From the NCBI GenBank assembly GCA_965212525.1, contig CBDBVC010000009.1, positions 41,176 through 105,175 of the forward strand: a stretch of 64,000 bases of DNA, in the 5' to 3' direction. The DNA is from SZUA-38 sp965212525 (GTDB lineage: Bacteria; Pseudomonadota; Gammaproteobacteria; Xanthomonadales; SZUA-38). The first letter of the stretch is position 1; each line of letters begins with the position of its first letter. The translations under genes and the position numbers were made by a program. The notes beneath the pieces are model-generated. The model saw only the letters and a list, made by a program, of their open reading frames with translations. It did not search any database and was not told the origin of the DNA. Shown piece by piece: positions 50,589-60,275 of the stretch.

Positions 50589-51236
50589 TCAGCGCCTGAT
50601 TCTGTAGTCCGGCATGTGTTGCGCCGCACTGACCAGCACGTCAGGGTGCAATCTTACCTTATAATCGGGATTGGCATAACTGAACTTGACGATACCGTCC
50701 TTGCCAATGATGAATACCGAGGGAACCGGCAGTATGTGGTGATCGTAACCGCCTGCCGATTTTTCCAGATCAATGCCCATCTTGTTCCTGTATCGGTTAA
50801 CCGTGTCATCATCAACTCTGAATGCAATGCCAAATGCCCTGGAAACAAGGGAGGCTGAATCTGACAGCAACCGGTAGTCCGGTGCGTCATCACCTTCCAG
50901 TGCTTCGGCCATGATCTCGGCGGTATCCATGCTGACGAAGCTGATGTCAAAGCCCATATCCAGCAGTGGCTGTTCGGCCTTGCGAAGCTCTGCAAAGTGC
51001 AGGCTGCAGAACGGGCACCAGCCACCACGGTAGAAGATCATGACCATGGGCTTTTCCATGTTGGAGGGGTCGAAATCGAAGGTGCCTCCGGCGGCAGACG
51101 GCGCACTGAAAGCGGGTGCGCTCTGGCCAGGCAGCAGTGGTGTAACCTGCCAGGCATCGTCCGGCACCTCGGCAGCAAGCGGGCCAGTGGCGGCAAAGAA
51201 CAGCAGTGTAATCAACAGCAGTGGATTGTGTTTCAT
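50589..51236 (-). CDS. Secreted AhpC/TSA-type peroxiredoxin-like protein
   Basis: 215 residues from the ATG at 51236, which opens a signal peptide (LLLITLLFFAATGPLAA). The thioredoxin-like fold has MVMIFYRGGWCPFCSLHFAEL, a CxxC active site rather than the usual peroxiredoxin PxxxTxxC, then FVSMDTAEIM and VPSVFIIGKDGIVKFSY. It probably handles thiol-disulfide or peroxide chemistry in the periplasm. Relatives are annotated as peroxiredoxin-like family proteins without proven substrate. Confidence 0.85.
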   Translation of the reverse strand: MKHNPLLLITLLFFAATGPLAAEVPDDAWQVTPLLPGQSAPAFSAPSAAGGTFDFDPSNMEKPMVMIFYRGGWCPFCSLHFAELRKAEQPLLDMGFDISFVSMDTAEIMAEALEGDDAPDYRLLSDSASLVSRAFGIAFRVDDDTVNRYRNKMGIDLEKSAGGYDHHILPVPSVFIIGKDGIVKFSYANPDYKVRLHPDVLVSAAQHMPDYRIRR

Positions 51237-51388
51237 CGGGTCCCCTTGGGTCCTGTGTGGATATGCGAACAAATAGACCTGAACGACTCGAATTGGATTA
51301 CAATCGGATGTGTTTTTTTACTCAGTGATGCCAGTCACCCCATGAGAATACACTTCAGCCAGTCAGATAGTCCGGACAGAACAGCCGG

Positions 51389-52918
51389 GTGCGCTCGATG
51401 AAGGGAAAGTCGATCGTAGCTTCCGGTCATCCGGAAACCTCGAACGCTGCAGCCTCGGTTCTCGAGCAGGGAGGCAATGCCTTTGATGCCTGTATCGCTG
51501 CCGCCTGCACTGCCTGTGTCAGTGAACCGCTGCTGGCATCACTGGGCGGTGGCGGTTTCATGCTGGCACAATCCGGTGATCGGGACACACGCCTGTATGA
51601 TTTCTTTGCACAGACGCCAGCACAGAAGAATCCCGATTGCAGTTATCGAAAGATCGAGGCAAATTTCGGTGACGTAACACAGGATTTCTATATTGGCCTG
51701 AATACGGTCGCGGTTCCGGGCGTACCTGCTGGTCTGGCGCGAATCCACGCTGAACTGGCGACGATGCCCATGCGTTATCTGGTGGAACCTGCGCTCAGTC
51801 TGGCCAGTGAACCGGTGCGGATCAATGCACAGCAGGCCAGCGTTATCGACATTCTGCGCCCGATCATTCATTCACATGATGACATTCTGGACTGGTTCAG
51901 CCGTGATGGTGGCGACATCCTCGTGCGCGGTGATCACCAGAACATGGCGCCTTTGATGGCGTCACTGGATGCACTGGCGCTTGAGGGTGATGGCATTTTC
52001 TATCGCGGTGAAATTGCGCGGCAGATATCCGGGCTTTCCGTCGAGGAAGGTGGTCATCTGATCATGTCGGACCTGGAGCAGTATCAATGTGAATTGCGGC
52101 AGCCGATTCGCTACCGCTTTCAGGATGCGGAGATCTGGTCCAATCCGCCACCTTCCGGTGGGGGGGCATTGATTGCCAATACGCTGGTCAATTATCAGCG
52201 CGGACTGGAGTCAGACCCGGTGGGGCCGAATCAGCATGCCAGCATTCTCTACCGGGCCCTGGACTCAACAGACCGGATCAAGCAGTCCGGCATCAGCAGT
52301 ATTGATGCTAAGGCGCGATTGCCAGTCCAGCTGGAGTCGGCATTGAAGCAACTGGAAGCTGAGGTTCAGGTATCGCGGGGTACAACCCAGATCAGCATTA
52401 TCGATGCTGATGGAAATCTGGCCAGCATGACCCTGTCAAACGGTGAAGGCTGTGGCCGACTGGTCGCCGGTGGAGGGCTGCATCTGAACAATTTCCTGGG
52501 TGAGGAAGATCTGATGCCCGCTGGTGTTGGCAGCTGGCGACCCGGTGTACGTCTGTCATCAATGATGTCTCCGACCCTGATGCGACACCGCGGGCGGCAG
52601 GTTGTCATCGGTTCGGCAGGTTCCAACCGGATACGTTCTGCCATCGCGCAGGTGCTGATTCATCTGGTCTGTCATGACATGTCGCTGCAGGATGCGATTG
52701 CAGCACCGCGCATGCATGTCGAGCGTGGACAGGTCGATCTCGAGCCCGGTTTGCCCGAGCTGGATACAATGCATGATCATGCGATCAAGCGATGGAACAG
52801 CCAGTCGCTGTTCTTCGGCGGCGTCAATGCCGTCAGGCAGTCAGCCCACGGCGAGATGACCGGCTGTGCCGATATCAGACGAGGCGGGGAAGTCAGGCTC
52901 GTCGATCACCAGTCGTGA
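51389..52918 (+). CDS. Gamma-glutamyltransferase-like enzyme, no signal peptide
   Basis: 509 residues from a GTG at 51389; an ATG at 51398 is equally plausible since no clear ribosome site is seen. It has the Ntn-hydrolase plan: IVASGHPETSNAAASVLEQGG, LGGGGFMLAQ, the cleavage site RGTTQISIIDADG (TTQ in place of the usual TTH) and SSMMSPTLM with GSAGSNRI. Unlike the ggt at 14.0 kb it has no export signal, so it acts in the cytosol. Cytosolic members include enzymes acting on other gamma-glutamyl compounds. It does not look like a recent duplicate of the first ggt. Confidence 0.85.
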   Translation: MRSMKGKSIVASGHPETSNAAASVLEQGGNAFDACIAAACTACVSEPLLASLGGGGFMLAQSGDRDTRLYDFFAQTPAQKNPDCSYRKIEANFGDVTQDFYIGLNTVAVPGVPAGLARIHAELATMPMRYLVEPALSLASEPVRINAQQASVIDILRPIIHSHDDILDWFSRDGGDILVRGDHQNMAPLMASLDALALEGDGIFYRGEIARQISGLSVEEGGHLIMSDLEQYQCELRQPIRYRFQDAEIWSNPPPSGGGALIANTLVNYQRGLESDPVGPNQHASILYRALDSTDRIKQSGISSIDAKARLPVQLESALKQLEAEVQVSRGTTQISIIDADGNLASMTLSNGEGCGRLVAGGGLHLNNFLGEEDLMPAGVGSWRPGVRLSSMMSPTLMRHRGRQVVIGSAGSNRIRSAIAQVLIHLVCHDMSLQDAIAAPRMHVERGQVDLEPGLPELDTMHDHAIKRWNSQSLFFGGVNAVRQSAHGEMTGCADIRRGGEVRLVDHQS

Positions 52919-52931
52919 CAGTCGGCCAGTG

Positions 52932-54368
52932 CTATATCACGGTTTCGACGCGAATCAGATTGGTGGTGCCGGATACTCCAAAGGGAACACCAGCCGTGAT
53001 GAGGTAGGTGTCGCCGGGCTTGCCGTAACCCATTTCCTTGACCCAGTGATTGGCCATGGACACCATCTCATCGGAATTGTCGACATCATCGGCCAGAACC
53101 GCATCAACGCCCCAGGACATGGAGAGCTGACGGAATGACTTCAGGTTCGGCGTGATGACGACCGTCTCGATTGGGCTGCGGTGTTTGGAAACCCGCAACG
53201 CCGTGGCGCCACTGGAACTGAAACAGACGATGACGCAGGCATCCACCTGTCTGGCCATCTGGCAGGCAGAGCGGGCGACGGAATCGGCCACGGTACCCTC
53301 GGTGGGCAGTTCCGATTTCTGCATGCGGGCGATGTACCCCGGATCCGTCTCCACAGTCATGCCGATCTGGTTCATGAACTTGACCGCTTCCACCGGATAC
53401 TTGCCTGTGGCAGTTTCCGCTGAGAGCATCACCCCGTCGGTACCATCGTAAATGGCATTGGCAACATCCGATGCCTCGGCCCGCGTCGGGTTGGGGTTGA
53501 GTATCATCGACTCCATCATCTGCGTTGCAGTGACCACGGGTTTGCCGGCCTGTCGCGTTCGTCGAATCAGTTCCTTCTGCAGCAGAGGAACCTGCTGCGG
53601 TGGCATTTCAACACCCAGGTCGCCGCGGGCGATCATGATACCGTCCGATATTTCCAGGATCGCGTCAAAACGGTCGACAGCGGAGGGTTTCTCGATTTTC
53701 GCCATCAGCTTGGCTTTCGATCCGGCCCGCTGCAGATAGTGTCGGGCCAGCTGCATGTCATCGCGTGATCGCACGAAACTGATCGCAACCCAGTCTACCT
53801 TCATTTCGGCACCGAACTGCAGGTCGCCGACATCCTTGTCCGACAGTGCCGGGATGTTGAGATCCGAACCCGGCAGATTGATCCCCTTGCGGTCGGACAG
53901 CGTGCCGCCCCTGATGACTTCTGTTTCAATGGTCTGTCCACTAATCGCGGTTGCCTTCAACTCCAGACGGCCATCATCAAGCAACAGTCGTTCACCGACC
54001 GTAATGTCCTGATGGAGGTTGGCGTAGCTCGTCCCGACCCGGGTGGCATCACCCGGTGACCTGTCGTCACAGGTAATGCTGAATGAGCCGCCCTCGGTCA
54101 GTTCAACCTGACCATCGGCGAACTTGCCGACACGAATCTTGGGTCCCTGCAGATCCTGCAGAATGCCGATCGGTCGACGGACCCTGGTGGACTGTTCACG
54201 AATATCGGCGATGATCTGACGGTACTGATCATGTTCACCGTGTGAGAAATTAAGCCTGAATACATTGACGCCGGCAGCAATCAGTCTGGCCATCATTTCG
54301 GGGGAAGAACTGGCCGGACCAATGGTGGCGATGATACAGGTATGGGCATTACGGGCTCGTGTCATCAC
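52932..54368 (-). CDS. pyk: Pyruvate kinase
   Basis: 478 residues, full length. ATIGPASSSPEMMARLIAAGVNVFRLNFSHG at the start (nucleotide and metal site), GPKIRVGKF, VDWVAISFVRS, the signature MAKIEKPSAVDRFD with the catalytic Lys, IMIARGDLGVEMP and PVVTATQMMESM. The C domain (about 345-478) holds the allosteric pocket. It makes pyruvate and ATP from phosphoenolpyruvate. A single gene on the minus strand. Confidence 0.97.
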   Translation of the reverse strand: MMTRARNAHTCIIATIGPASSSPEMMARLIAAGVNVFRLNFSHGEHDQYRQIIADIREQSTRVRRPIGILQDLQGPKIRVGKFADGQVELTEGGSFSITCDDRSPGDATRVGTSYANLHQDITVGERLLLDDGRLELKATAISGQTIETEVIRGGTLSDRKGINLPGSDLNIPALSDKDVGDLQFGAEMKVDWVAISFVRSRDDMQLARHYLQRAGSKAKLMAKIEKPSAVDRFDAILEISDGIMIARGDLGVEMPPQQVPLLQKELIRRTRQAGKPVVTATQMMESMILNPNPTRAEASDVANAIYDGTDGVMLSAETATGKYPVEAVKFMNQIGMTVETDPGYIARMQKSELPTEGTVADSVARSACQMARQVDACVIVCFSSSGATALRVSKHRSPIETVVITPNLKSFRQLSMSWGVDAVLADDVDNSDEMVSMANHWVKEMGYGKPGDTYLITAGVPFGVSGTTNLIRVETVI

Positions 54369-54478
54369 AATTGTCTTCTTCTTATTTTATGGCCGTATTG
54401 TAGCATTCGGCAGCACATGATAAATGACGATTCTGTGATAAGCTTGCCGCTGACTCAAGAACAGGTGATTGCTGATCG

Positions 54479-54802
54479 ATGATCATCAAATGTCCCAACT
54501 GCAGAAAGCAGATTTCAAACAAGCGCAAGGTCTGTCCTCATTGTTCCTACAGCATGGAAACACACGAGGTGGTTGAGCAGGCCGATCGTGAAGAAGTGCG
54601 TGCCAGCCAGAAACTCAAGTATCGCATCGAGATGCAGACCTACGCCGCCATTCTGGTGACATCCATCGGTGTGGTCTGGATGTATCGTTCGTCGGATGGC
54701 TTTACCCTGCCATCAAGCTACACCAGCATCGCCTGTCTGGCAGCCGGTGCATTGTGGTACCTGGGTCTGCGCATCTACATGATCATCAAGAAACTGAAGT
54801 GA
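54479..54802 (+). CDS. Small zinc-ribbon membrane protein
   Basis: 107 residues. The N terminus has a zinc ribbon CPNC ... CPHC (residues 5-22), then a charged linker and two membrane helices (YAAILVTSIGVVWMY and SIACLAAGALWYLGLRIYMI). The function is unknown. It is upstream of a flavin reductase gene by 73 bp on the same strand and may share its transcript. Confidence 0.75.
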   Translation: MIIKCPNCRKQISNKRKVCPHCSYSMETHEVVEQADREEVRASQKLKYRIEMQTYAAILVTSIGVVWMYRSSDGFTLPSSYTSIACLAAGALWYLGLRIYMIIKKLK

Positions 54803-54875
54803 TACCGCTGTCACCACAGGAATGAAAGACACAGCTGCCTGGTGATCTGGTTGCTGTCAATGAAAGGAAACCAAC

Positions 54876-55904
54876 ATGACAATTGAAACCGATGCGCTGA
54901 TTATCGGTGCTGGCCCATGTGGCCTGTTTCAGGTGTTCGAGCTGGGGCTGCTTGATATCCACGCGCACGTTGTTGATGTGCTGCCGCAGCCCGGCGGCCA
55001 GTGCAGTGAACTGTATCCGGAAAAGCCCATCTACGACATTCCCGCGTGGCCTGAAATCGGTGCACAGGAGCTTGTCGACAAGCTGATGGAGCAGATCAAA
55101 CCGTTTGATCCGGTATTTCATCTCGATACCCTCGTGACCGGTCTCGAAACCCGGGAAGATGGTCGCTTCGATGTCACCACCGACAATGACAAGGCATTCA
55201 TTGCTGCCAATGTGATCATCGCCGGTGGACTCGGTTCATTTGAACCCAGGCGGCTCAAACTGGAGCATGCGGCAGCCCTTGAAGGCCACCAGATTCATTA
55301 CAAGATCCGTGACGCTGCAAAATTCGATGGACAGAACGTTGTCATTCTGGGGGGTGGGGATTCGGCACTGGACTGGGCACTGGAGCTCGCAGGCCGGGTC
55401 TCATCTCTGACGCTGGTGCATCGACGCGCCGATTACAGGGCACAGCCGGCATCGGTCAACCAGCTGCTGCAGCAGGTGGAAAGTGGTCGCATACAGGCAG
55501 CACAGGGCAATGTGACTTCGTTGCAGGTCGAGGACGGCCGGCTCACCGGGCTGGATCTGGCCCACCTGCAGGGTGAGGCCACCCATCTGCCGCTGGATCA
55601 CCTGCTGATATTCTGGGGCATGTCACCCAAGCTGGGCCCAATCGGAGAGTGGGGGCTGGGTGTCACCCGAAACCAGATCGAAGTCAACACCGAGGACTTT
55701 CAGACCAGCATTCCCGGTATCTATGCCGTTGGTGACATCAACACCTACCCCGGCAAGAAGAAACTCATCCTGTGTGGCTTTCACGAGGCCGCTCTGGCGG
55801 CATTCGGTATCAGAAGCCGACTGTTTCCGGATGAGAAAACCCGGCTGCAATACACCACGACGTCGTCAGTCATGCATGAACGGCTGGGGGTCAGCGACTC
55901 ATGA
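54876..55904 (+). CDS. Ferredoxin-NADP reductase, thioredoxin-reductase-like type
   Basis: 342 residues. FAD-binding ALIIGAGPCGLFQVFELG at the N terminus, PGGQCSELYPEKPIYDIPAW (the type 2 FNR signature), NADPH-binding VVILGGGDSALDWALEL in the middle and IYAVGDINTYPGKKKLILCGFHEAALAAF near the end. There is no CxxC, so it is not thioredoxin reductase but the YumC-like FNR that reduces ferredoxin or flavodoxin. It overlaps the following gene by 4 bp (ATGA). Confidence 0.93.
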   Translation: MTIETDALIIGAGPCGLFQVFELGLLDIHAHVVDVLPQPGGQCSELYPEKPIYDIPAWPEIGAQELVDKLMEQIKPFDPVFHLDTLVTGLETREDGRFDVTTDNDKAFIAANVIIAGGLGSFEPRRLKLEHAAALEGHQIHYKIRDAAKFDGQNVVILGGGDSALDWALELAGRVSSLTLVHRRADYRAQPASVNQLLQQVESGRIQAAQGNVTSLQVEDGRLTGLDLAHLQGEATHLPLDHLLIFWGMSPKLGPIGEWGLGVTRNQIEVNTEDFQTSIPGIYAVGDINTYPGKKKLILCGFHEAALAAFGIRSRLFPDEKTRLQYTTTSSVMHERLGVSDS

Positions 55905-56944
55905 AACGGTGGCCTCTTGTGCCAGTCTTGGCCATGGTGGCCTTGCTGCCTGCCGGTCACCTTCACGCTGATGAGACAGTATGGACGGAGGGCGACATTC
56001 TGGGGCAGCGGCTGGTGATGGACATTCCGCAAGGCGCTGTGATCGAGACTGATGAGCGACTATCCGGCACTGCAGATTCCATTCAGCAACAGGATGCACG
56101 TATTGTCCATGAATCGGGAGATCATCGGCTCACCGTGAGCGTCAGTGAGATGTTCGTGTTTGCGGGCGAGGATTTTTCCAGTGCCATGAGTGAGTTGCTC
56201 AGTGGCTGGGCACAGAGTGAAGGATCGAGCATGCAGTTCATTCCACTCGCTGGCCACGAACACCTGGTGATGGGGCTGATCGAGTCTCCCAATACCGAAG
56301 ATGACCAGATTCTGGTGGCGGCAGCATTCCTGCGCCATTTCGACAATACAGTGCTGAGACTTTCCGTTGATATCAATCGGGTCATGTATGCCGATCTGGA
56401 GATGGCACGAGAGATGAGTCACAGGATGTTGTACTCAGCACGACCGGCCCGTCAGGGCTTGCCGCTGTTGGCTGGCGAACGTTTCATTTCACTGCCGGGT
56501 GAGCAAATGCAGTTGGTGATGGACTTGCCTGATAATCACGTCATCACTGCACAGCAGGGTCCGGATTTCAGTGTTTACCGGGTTGTCAGGGTGACCGGGA
56601 TCAATGAGCCCTCTCCATCGCTGGGCATCTATGTGGGTGGTCATCCTGCACTGCATCATAAATCTGTGCCTGAACCTGCGCTCACACTCGGTACTGTCGA
56701 TGCACGGCTTTTCGAGCGCAAACAGGTCTGGTATCGCTATCAGGTAACGCAGCAGGCCGGCGTGCAGATCGAGACCGTCGCCGGGATACCGGGTCTTGAT
56801 GATTACTGGCGCATTCACCTGTTTGGCTCAGCACTGACGGAAAGTGGTGTATTTGATCTGCTGGATATGCTGAAGACTGCTCGAATCCGGCCCACCGAAG
56901 GGGGCGAGGCCGGTATCAGGGGAAAATCGAGACGTCTGCATTAG
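55901..56944 (+). CDS. Secreted protein of unknown function
   Basis: 347 residues with a signal peptide (VLAMVALLPAGHLHA). The protein seems to be two similar halves: residues 38-180 and 190-330 each begin with a GEQMQLVMDLP-like or GQRLVMDIP strand, contain a long amphipathic stretch and end with a strand-rich part. This may be an internal duplication. I do not recognise the family. Translation is coupled to the ferredoxin reductase gene before it (ATGA), although the product is exported. Confidence 0.7.
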   Translation: MKRWPLVPVLAMVALLPAGHLHADETVWTEGDILGQRLVMDIPQGAVIETDERLSGTADSIQQQDARIVHESGDHRLTVSVSEMFVFAGEDFSSAMSELLSGWAQSEGSSMQFIPLAGHEHLVMGLIESPNTEDDQILVAAAFLRHFDNTVLRLSVDINRVMYADLEMAREMSHRMLYSARPARQGLPLLAGERFISLPGEQMQLVMDLPDNHVITAQQGPDFSVYRVVRVTGINEPSPSLGIYVGGHPALHHKSVPEPALTLGTVDARLFERKQVWYRYQVTQQAGVQIETVAGIPGLDDYWRIHLFGSALTESGVFDLLDMLKTARIRPTEGGEAGIRGKSRRLH

Positions 56945-57069
56945 CCAGTTTACCTATTGATGCAGTGCAGATTCGTCGCAAATATTTTTCTTTTCATCTC
57001 GTTTGTTTGCCGTGATCTCCACTTTCAGTCCTGGCTGTGATCCAATGGTCGAGTGTTCAGGAGAAAACG

Positions 57070-57891
57070 ATGATCGTTCACATCAGACTGGTTGTCATGC
57101 TGTTACTGTTACCGACCGGCATCATCGCCAGTGAACCGGAATTTGCCAATCTCACCAGTCTTGGCAACACTCAGTATGTGCTTCACCGTTCAGCGCAGCT
57201 GGATCATGATTATCACATCTACATCAGTCTGCCCGATCAGCCCGAGGCAGGAAAACTCTACCCGACGATCTACCTGCTGGATGGTGGCATCACATTCCCT
57301 CTGCTGGCGTCGTATTCTCGGTACCTCATGCTGGCGAACGAGATTCCGGATGTGATTGTTGTCGGCATCTCCTATGGCACCAACGACTGGCGCGAGGGTA
57401 ACCGGCGAGGCACGGATTACACTGCACCATCAGATGAGCGGGAACATTATGGCGGTGCGGCGGCGTTCCAGAACATGTTGAAACACGAGCTGATTCCGCT
57501 GGTAGAGAAGAACTGGCCTTCTGACCCTGAACAGAGAATTCTGTTTGGACAGTCACTGGGTGGTCAGTTTGCCATCTTCAATGCAATCACCGATCCCTCA
57601 CTGTTTTCCGGTCTGATCGCCAGCAACCCGGCCCTGCACCGTAATCTGGACTACTTTCTTGAATGGCAGGGCAGGCAGACACAACCGGTCAACAGCACTC
57701 GATTATTCGTTTCACTGGCACAGTTCGACGATCAGCAATACGCCGTACCGGCCGGTCAGTGGGTAAAGCATTGGCAGGATATTTCTGCAAGACCGTTTCA
57801 TCTGGATGTGCGGAAATTGCCCGGCCACAATCACTTTTCTGCAGCACCCGAGGCCTACCGTCATGGACTCGGATGGATTCTTGGTGAATAG
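57070..57891 (+). CDS. Secreted alpha/beta hydrolase (esterase D family)
   Basis: 273 residues from the ATG at 57070 (AGGAG upstream); an in-frame earlier start at 57037 lacks a ribosome site. The signal peptide is LVVMLLLLPTGIIAS. The nucleophile elbow is LFGQSLGGQFAIF (GxSxG), with YLLDGGITFP earlier and the His in LPGHNHFSAAPEAY. The family includes enterobactin-type esterases and mycolyl transferases. It is probably periplasmic; the substrate is not known. Confidence 0.85.
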   Translation: MIVHIRLVVMLLLLPTGIIASEPEFANLTSLGNTQYVLHRSAQLDHDYHIYISLPDQPEAGKLYPTIYLLDGGITFPLLASYSRYLMLANEIPDVIVVGISYGTNDWREGNRRGTDYTAPSDEREHYGGAAAFQNMLKHELIPLVEKNWPSDPEQRILFGQSLGGQFAIFNAITDPSLFSGLIASNPALHRNLDYFLEWQGRQTQPVNSTRLFVSLAQFDDQQYAVPAGQWVKHWQDISARPFHLDVRKLPGHNHFSAAPEAYRHGLGWILGE

Positions 57892-57932
57892 TATGTGCAG
57901 TTGAATCGCTCTTCTGACTGAAGGAACTGCTC

Positions 57933-58388
57933 ATGACCAGAAAGCTGTTACCGATATTCCTGACACTGATGCTGGGTACCGCCGAGGCAGATCAGGGTCA
58001 CTCGACGGCTCCGGAATTTCTCAATTCGGGTGATGTGCTGACATCAGACCTGCCATTTTCCGAAGCCGTGGTTGTGGGCAATCTGATGTTTCTGTCAGGC
58101 CAGATCGGCATCAAGCCTGGCAGCAAGACTGTGGTTCCTGGCGGTATCAGGGAGGAAGCCCGCCAGACCATGGACAACATCAGAACCACACTGGAAAACC
58201 ACGGGCGTTCCATGGCTGATCTGGTCAAGTGTACCGTCATGCTGGCCGACATCGCCGAGTGGGGCACTTTCAACGAAGTCTACAAGACTTATTTCACGCC
58301 ACCCTTTCCGGCCCGCAGCGCATTCGCCTCCAGTGGTCTGGCACTTGGAGCGCGTGTCGAGGTCGAGTGCATTGCTTCGGCCCATTAG
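57933..58388 (+). CDS. RidA-family protein, exported form
   Basis: 151 residues with an N-terminal signal peptide (LLPIFLTLMLGTAEA), unlike cytosolic RidA. The family core is complete: LPFSEAVVVGNLMFLSGQIG, TMDNIRTTLENHG, DLVKCTVMLADIAEW and RSAFASSGLALGARVEVECIA, with the catalytic Arg of the SAF/SR region. RidA hydrolyses reactive imines in the cytosol, so an exported member may have another substrate. It follows the esterase gene by 41 bp. Confidence 0.88.
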   Translation: MTRKLLPIFLTLMLGTAEADQGHSTAPEFLNSGDVLTSDLPFSEAVVVGNLMFLSGQIGIKPGSKTVVPGGIREEARQTMDNIRTTLENHGRSMADLVKCTVMLADIAEWGTFNEVYKTYFTPPFPARSAFASSGLALGARVEVECIASAH

Positions 58389-58420
58389 GATTTTTCAAGA
58401 GTATCCGCAAGTTGTGAGGC

Positions 58421-58455
58421 AAAAAAATGCCGCCAACCCGGGGAAGGCTGGCGGC
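58421..58455 (-). terminator. Terminator of the PspB-like gene
   Basis: On the minus strand, GCCGCCA ... TGGCGGC (arms 58429-58435 and 58449-58455) followed by seven T. Confidence 0.8.
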
Positions 58456-58503
58456 GAGCTTACAATGGATAGGGAGGGTCTTGCGTATTACACCAGTCAG
58501 ACC

Positions 58504-58794
58504 TTACTTGTCTGAACTGAATTCCTGTTCCCAGCGGTATTTCTGATCGGTGACGATGGCCTCGAGCGTTTCGATACGCTCTTTCAATTCCCTGATTTCG
58601 GCATCCTTCCTGCGGCTGCTCCTGTTTTGGAAACCGCTGCCGTAATTCTCGTCTGACATGGCATCGTATTTTGATGAACCAGTGTCTTTCTCGTCACCGA
58701 GTTCAGGCGCATAACGCCGGGAGAAGGCAGACATCACAATGCAGCATCCCCACACGAACATGCCAAACAAGAACCATTCGAGTGCGTGCCACAT
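58504..58794 (-). CDS. Small membrane protein resembling PspB
   Basis: 96 residues. One N-terminal membrane helix (LEWFLFGMFVWGCCIVMSAF), a polar middle with Ser/Asp-rich linker, and a C-terminal coiled-coil IRELKERIETLEAIV, much like the tail of phage-shock protein B. The linker is longer than in E. coli PspB (74 residues). No pspA or pspC is in the window. It lies just downstream of the Cpx-type sensor gene, on the same strand, so an envelope-stress role is plausible. Confidence 0.6.
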   Translation of the reverse strand: MWHALEWFLFGMFVWGCCIVMSAFSRRYAPELGDEKDTGSSKYDAMSDENYGSGFQNRSSRRKDAEIRELKERIETLEAIVTDQKYRWEQEFSSDK

Positions 58795-58865
58795 GTTTGC
58801 TGCCTCCTGTAACTGTGTTGGGATACATTATCCGTCTTCGCAGGCCTCGCAGAAACTGCCAGAAG

Positions 58866-60272
58866 TCACAACGGCAGACGAATCCTCATGCACAGACCTC
58901 CGCCTTGTGCTGCAGATGCGATTAACGTGCCGTCGTGATCCTGTATCGCCGAGCGTGCAATGGACAGGCCCAGTCCGGCACCACCTGTAGCCCTTTCCCG
59001 GGCTGTGGACACGCGGTAGAAAGGCTGGAAAATTTCTTCCAGTTCGGCTTCGGGCACGCCCGGTCCCTGATCGGTGATGGCAATGACAAGCTGATCACCC
59101 GCAGAATGATGGTCAGTGCCCATCTCAATCCTTGCGCTGACAGTCACGCTGCCACCTGCAGGGCTGTGTCTGATGGCATTCCTCAGCAGATTTTCAATTG
59201 CCGTATCCAGCCGTTCCGGGTCGGCCGTCAGGATCAGGTCGTCTGCAACATCAAGCTGGAGTGTCACCCCGGCTGATTCACATTCAACGGCTGCACGTCG
59301 ACACACCCGATCGATCAGTTGCGCCAGATCGGTGTCTTCAAGGCGGTCTGCGACGAGACCGATGCCGGGGTGCTTGGCCAGATTGAGTGTCTGTGAGATC
59401 AGGTGATCGAGGCGGATGATATCAGCATCGATACGGTCAAGTTCAGCCAGACCGTTGATCGGTTTGGTGGCGGACTGATCTGTTTCCAGTCGCTGCCTTG
59501 CCAGTTCACTCGCCACCTGCATGCGTGTCAGTGGTGAACGCAGTTCATGCGAGACATCGAGCAGCAGACGCTGTTGCCGATGCAGCGATGTCTTCAACTG
59601 GTCGGCCATGCTGTTGAAGTCGGTGGCCAGATCAGCCAGCTCATCGCGCCGGTTTCCCATCGGGCCGACACGGGCATCCAGATTGCCGTCAGCCAGCTGT
59701 CTTGCCGTGCCCTGTATCATCCGAATCGGACGGGTCAGGTAGCGGGCCAGCAGCAGACTCACCACCGCGCTGGCCAGCAGTGCCAGCAGCAGACGCATGA
59801 CGATGCCGATGCGGGAGAATGACATCAGTGCCGGTGCATGCGGACTGAGGGCAAACAGATGAAACAGTTGTCCGTTCTGATTCGCGGCGGCCGAATGATA
59901 CAGCCCGGGACTGATTTCGGATACCGCTGCAGGTTGCGATTCAATCTGGTTCATGCTGCGCTCGATCAGGCGCGGCAGTACACGGTTGAACAGATCATTG
60001 CCCTCCTCATCGACCACGAAAATCATCCGGTTCTGTCGGCCCGAAAAACGCATGAACGCTCGTCTGGCCAGCACCTTGTCGGCACGACTGGAACGCTCGA
60101 TCATGTTCATGGCCAGCGTCATGCGATCCTGGATCATGTGGCTGAACTGCTCGTCATCGGTGAGGCCGAACTGATCCATCAGGCGGGTGTTGATCCAGAC
60201 GAAACTGCCGATCAGCAAACTCATCGTGAGCCAGAATGAGAGAAATATTTTCCAGAAAAGTCGCGACATCAT
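58866..60272 (-). CDS. cpxA: Envelope-stress sensor histidine kinase, CpxA type
   Basis: 468 residues. First membrane helix (IFLSFWLTMSLLIGSFVW), a periplasmic domain of about 130 residues, second helix (LLLALLASAVVSLLLA), HAMP (YLTRPIRMIQGTARQLADG) and a kinase core with DVSHELRSPLTRMQ (phospho-acceptor His), IENLLRNAIRHSPAGG (N box), DQGPGVPEAELEEIF and GGAGLGLSIARSA. It starts 3 bp after the response regulator stop. The pair with a divergent CpxP-like gene is the E. coli cpx layout. Confidence 0.93.
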   Translation of the reverse strand: MMSRLFWKIFLSFWLTMSLLIGSFVWINTRLMDQFGLTDDEQFSHMIQDRMTLAMNMIERSSRADKVLARRAFMRFSGRQNRMIFVVDEEGNDLFNRVLPRLIERSMNQIESQPAAVSEISPGLYHSAAANQNGQLFHLFALSPHAPALMSFSRIGIVMRLLLALLASAVVSLLLARYLTRPIRMIQGTARQLADGNLDARVGPMGNRRDELADLATDFNSMADQLKTSLHRQQRLLLDVSHELRSPLTRMQVASELARQRLETDQSATKPINGLAELDRIDADIIRLDHLISQTLNLAKHPGIGLVADRLEDTDLAQLIDRVCRRAAVECESAGVTLQLDVADDLILTADPERLDTAIENLLRNAIRHSPAGGSVTVSARIEMGTDHHSAGDQLVIAITDQGPGVPEAELEEIFQPFYRVSTARERATGGAGLGLSIARSAIQDHDGTLIASAAQGGGLCMRIRLPL

Positions 60273-60275
60273 GGT

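Noticed and set aside
14005..52918. The two gamma-glutamyltransferase genes as a recent duplication
   Set aside because: They differ in signal peptide, length and the cleavage-site residue (TTH against TTQ).
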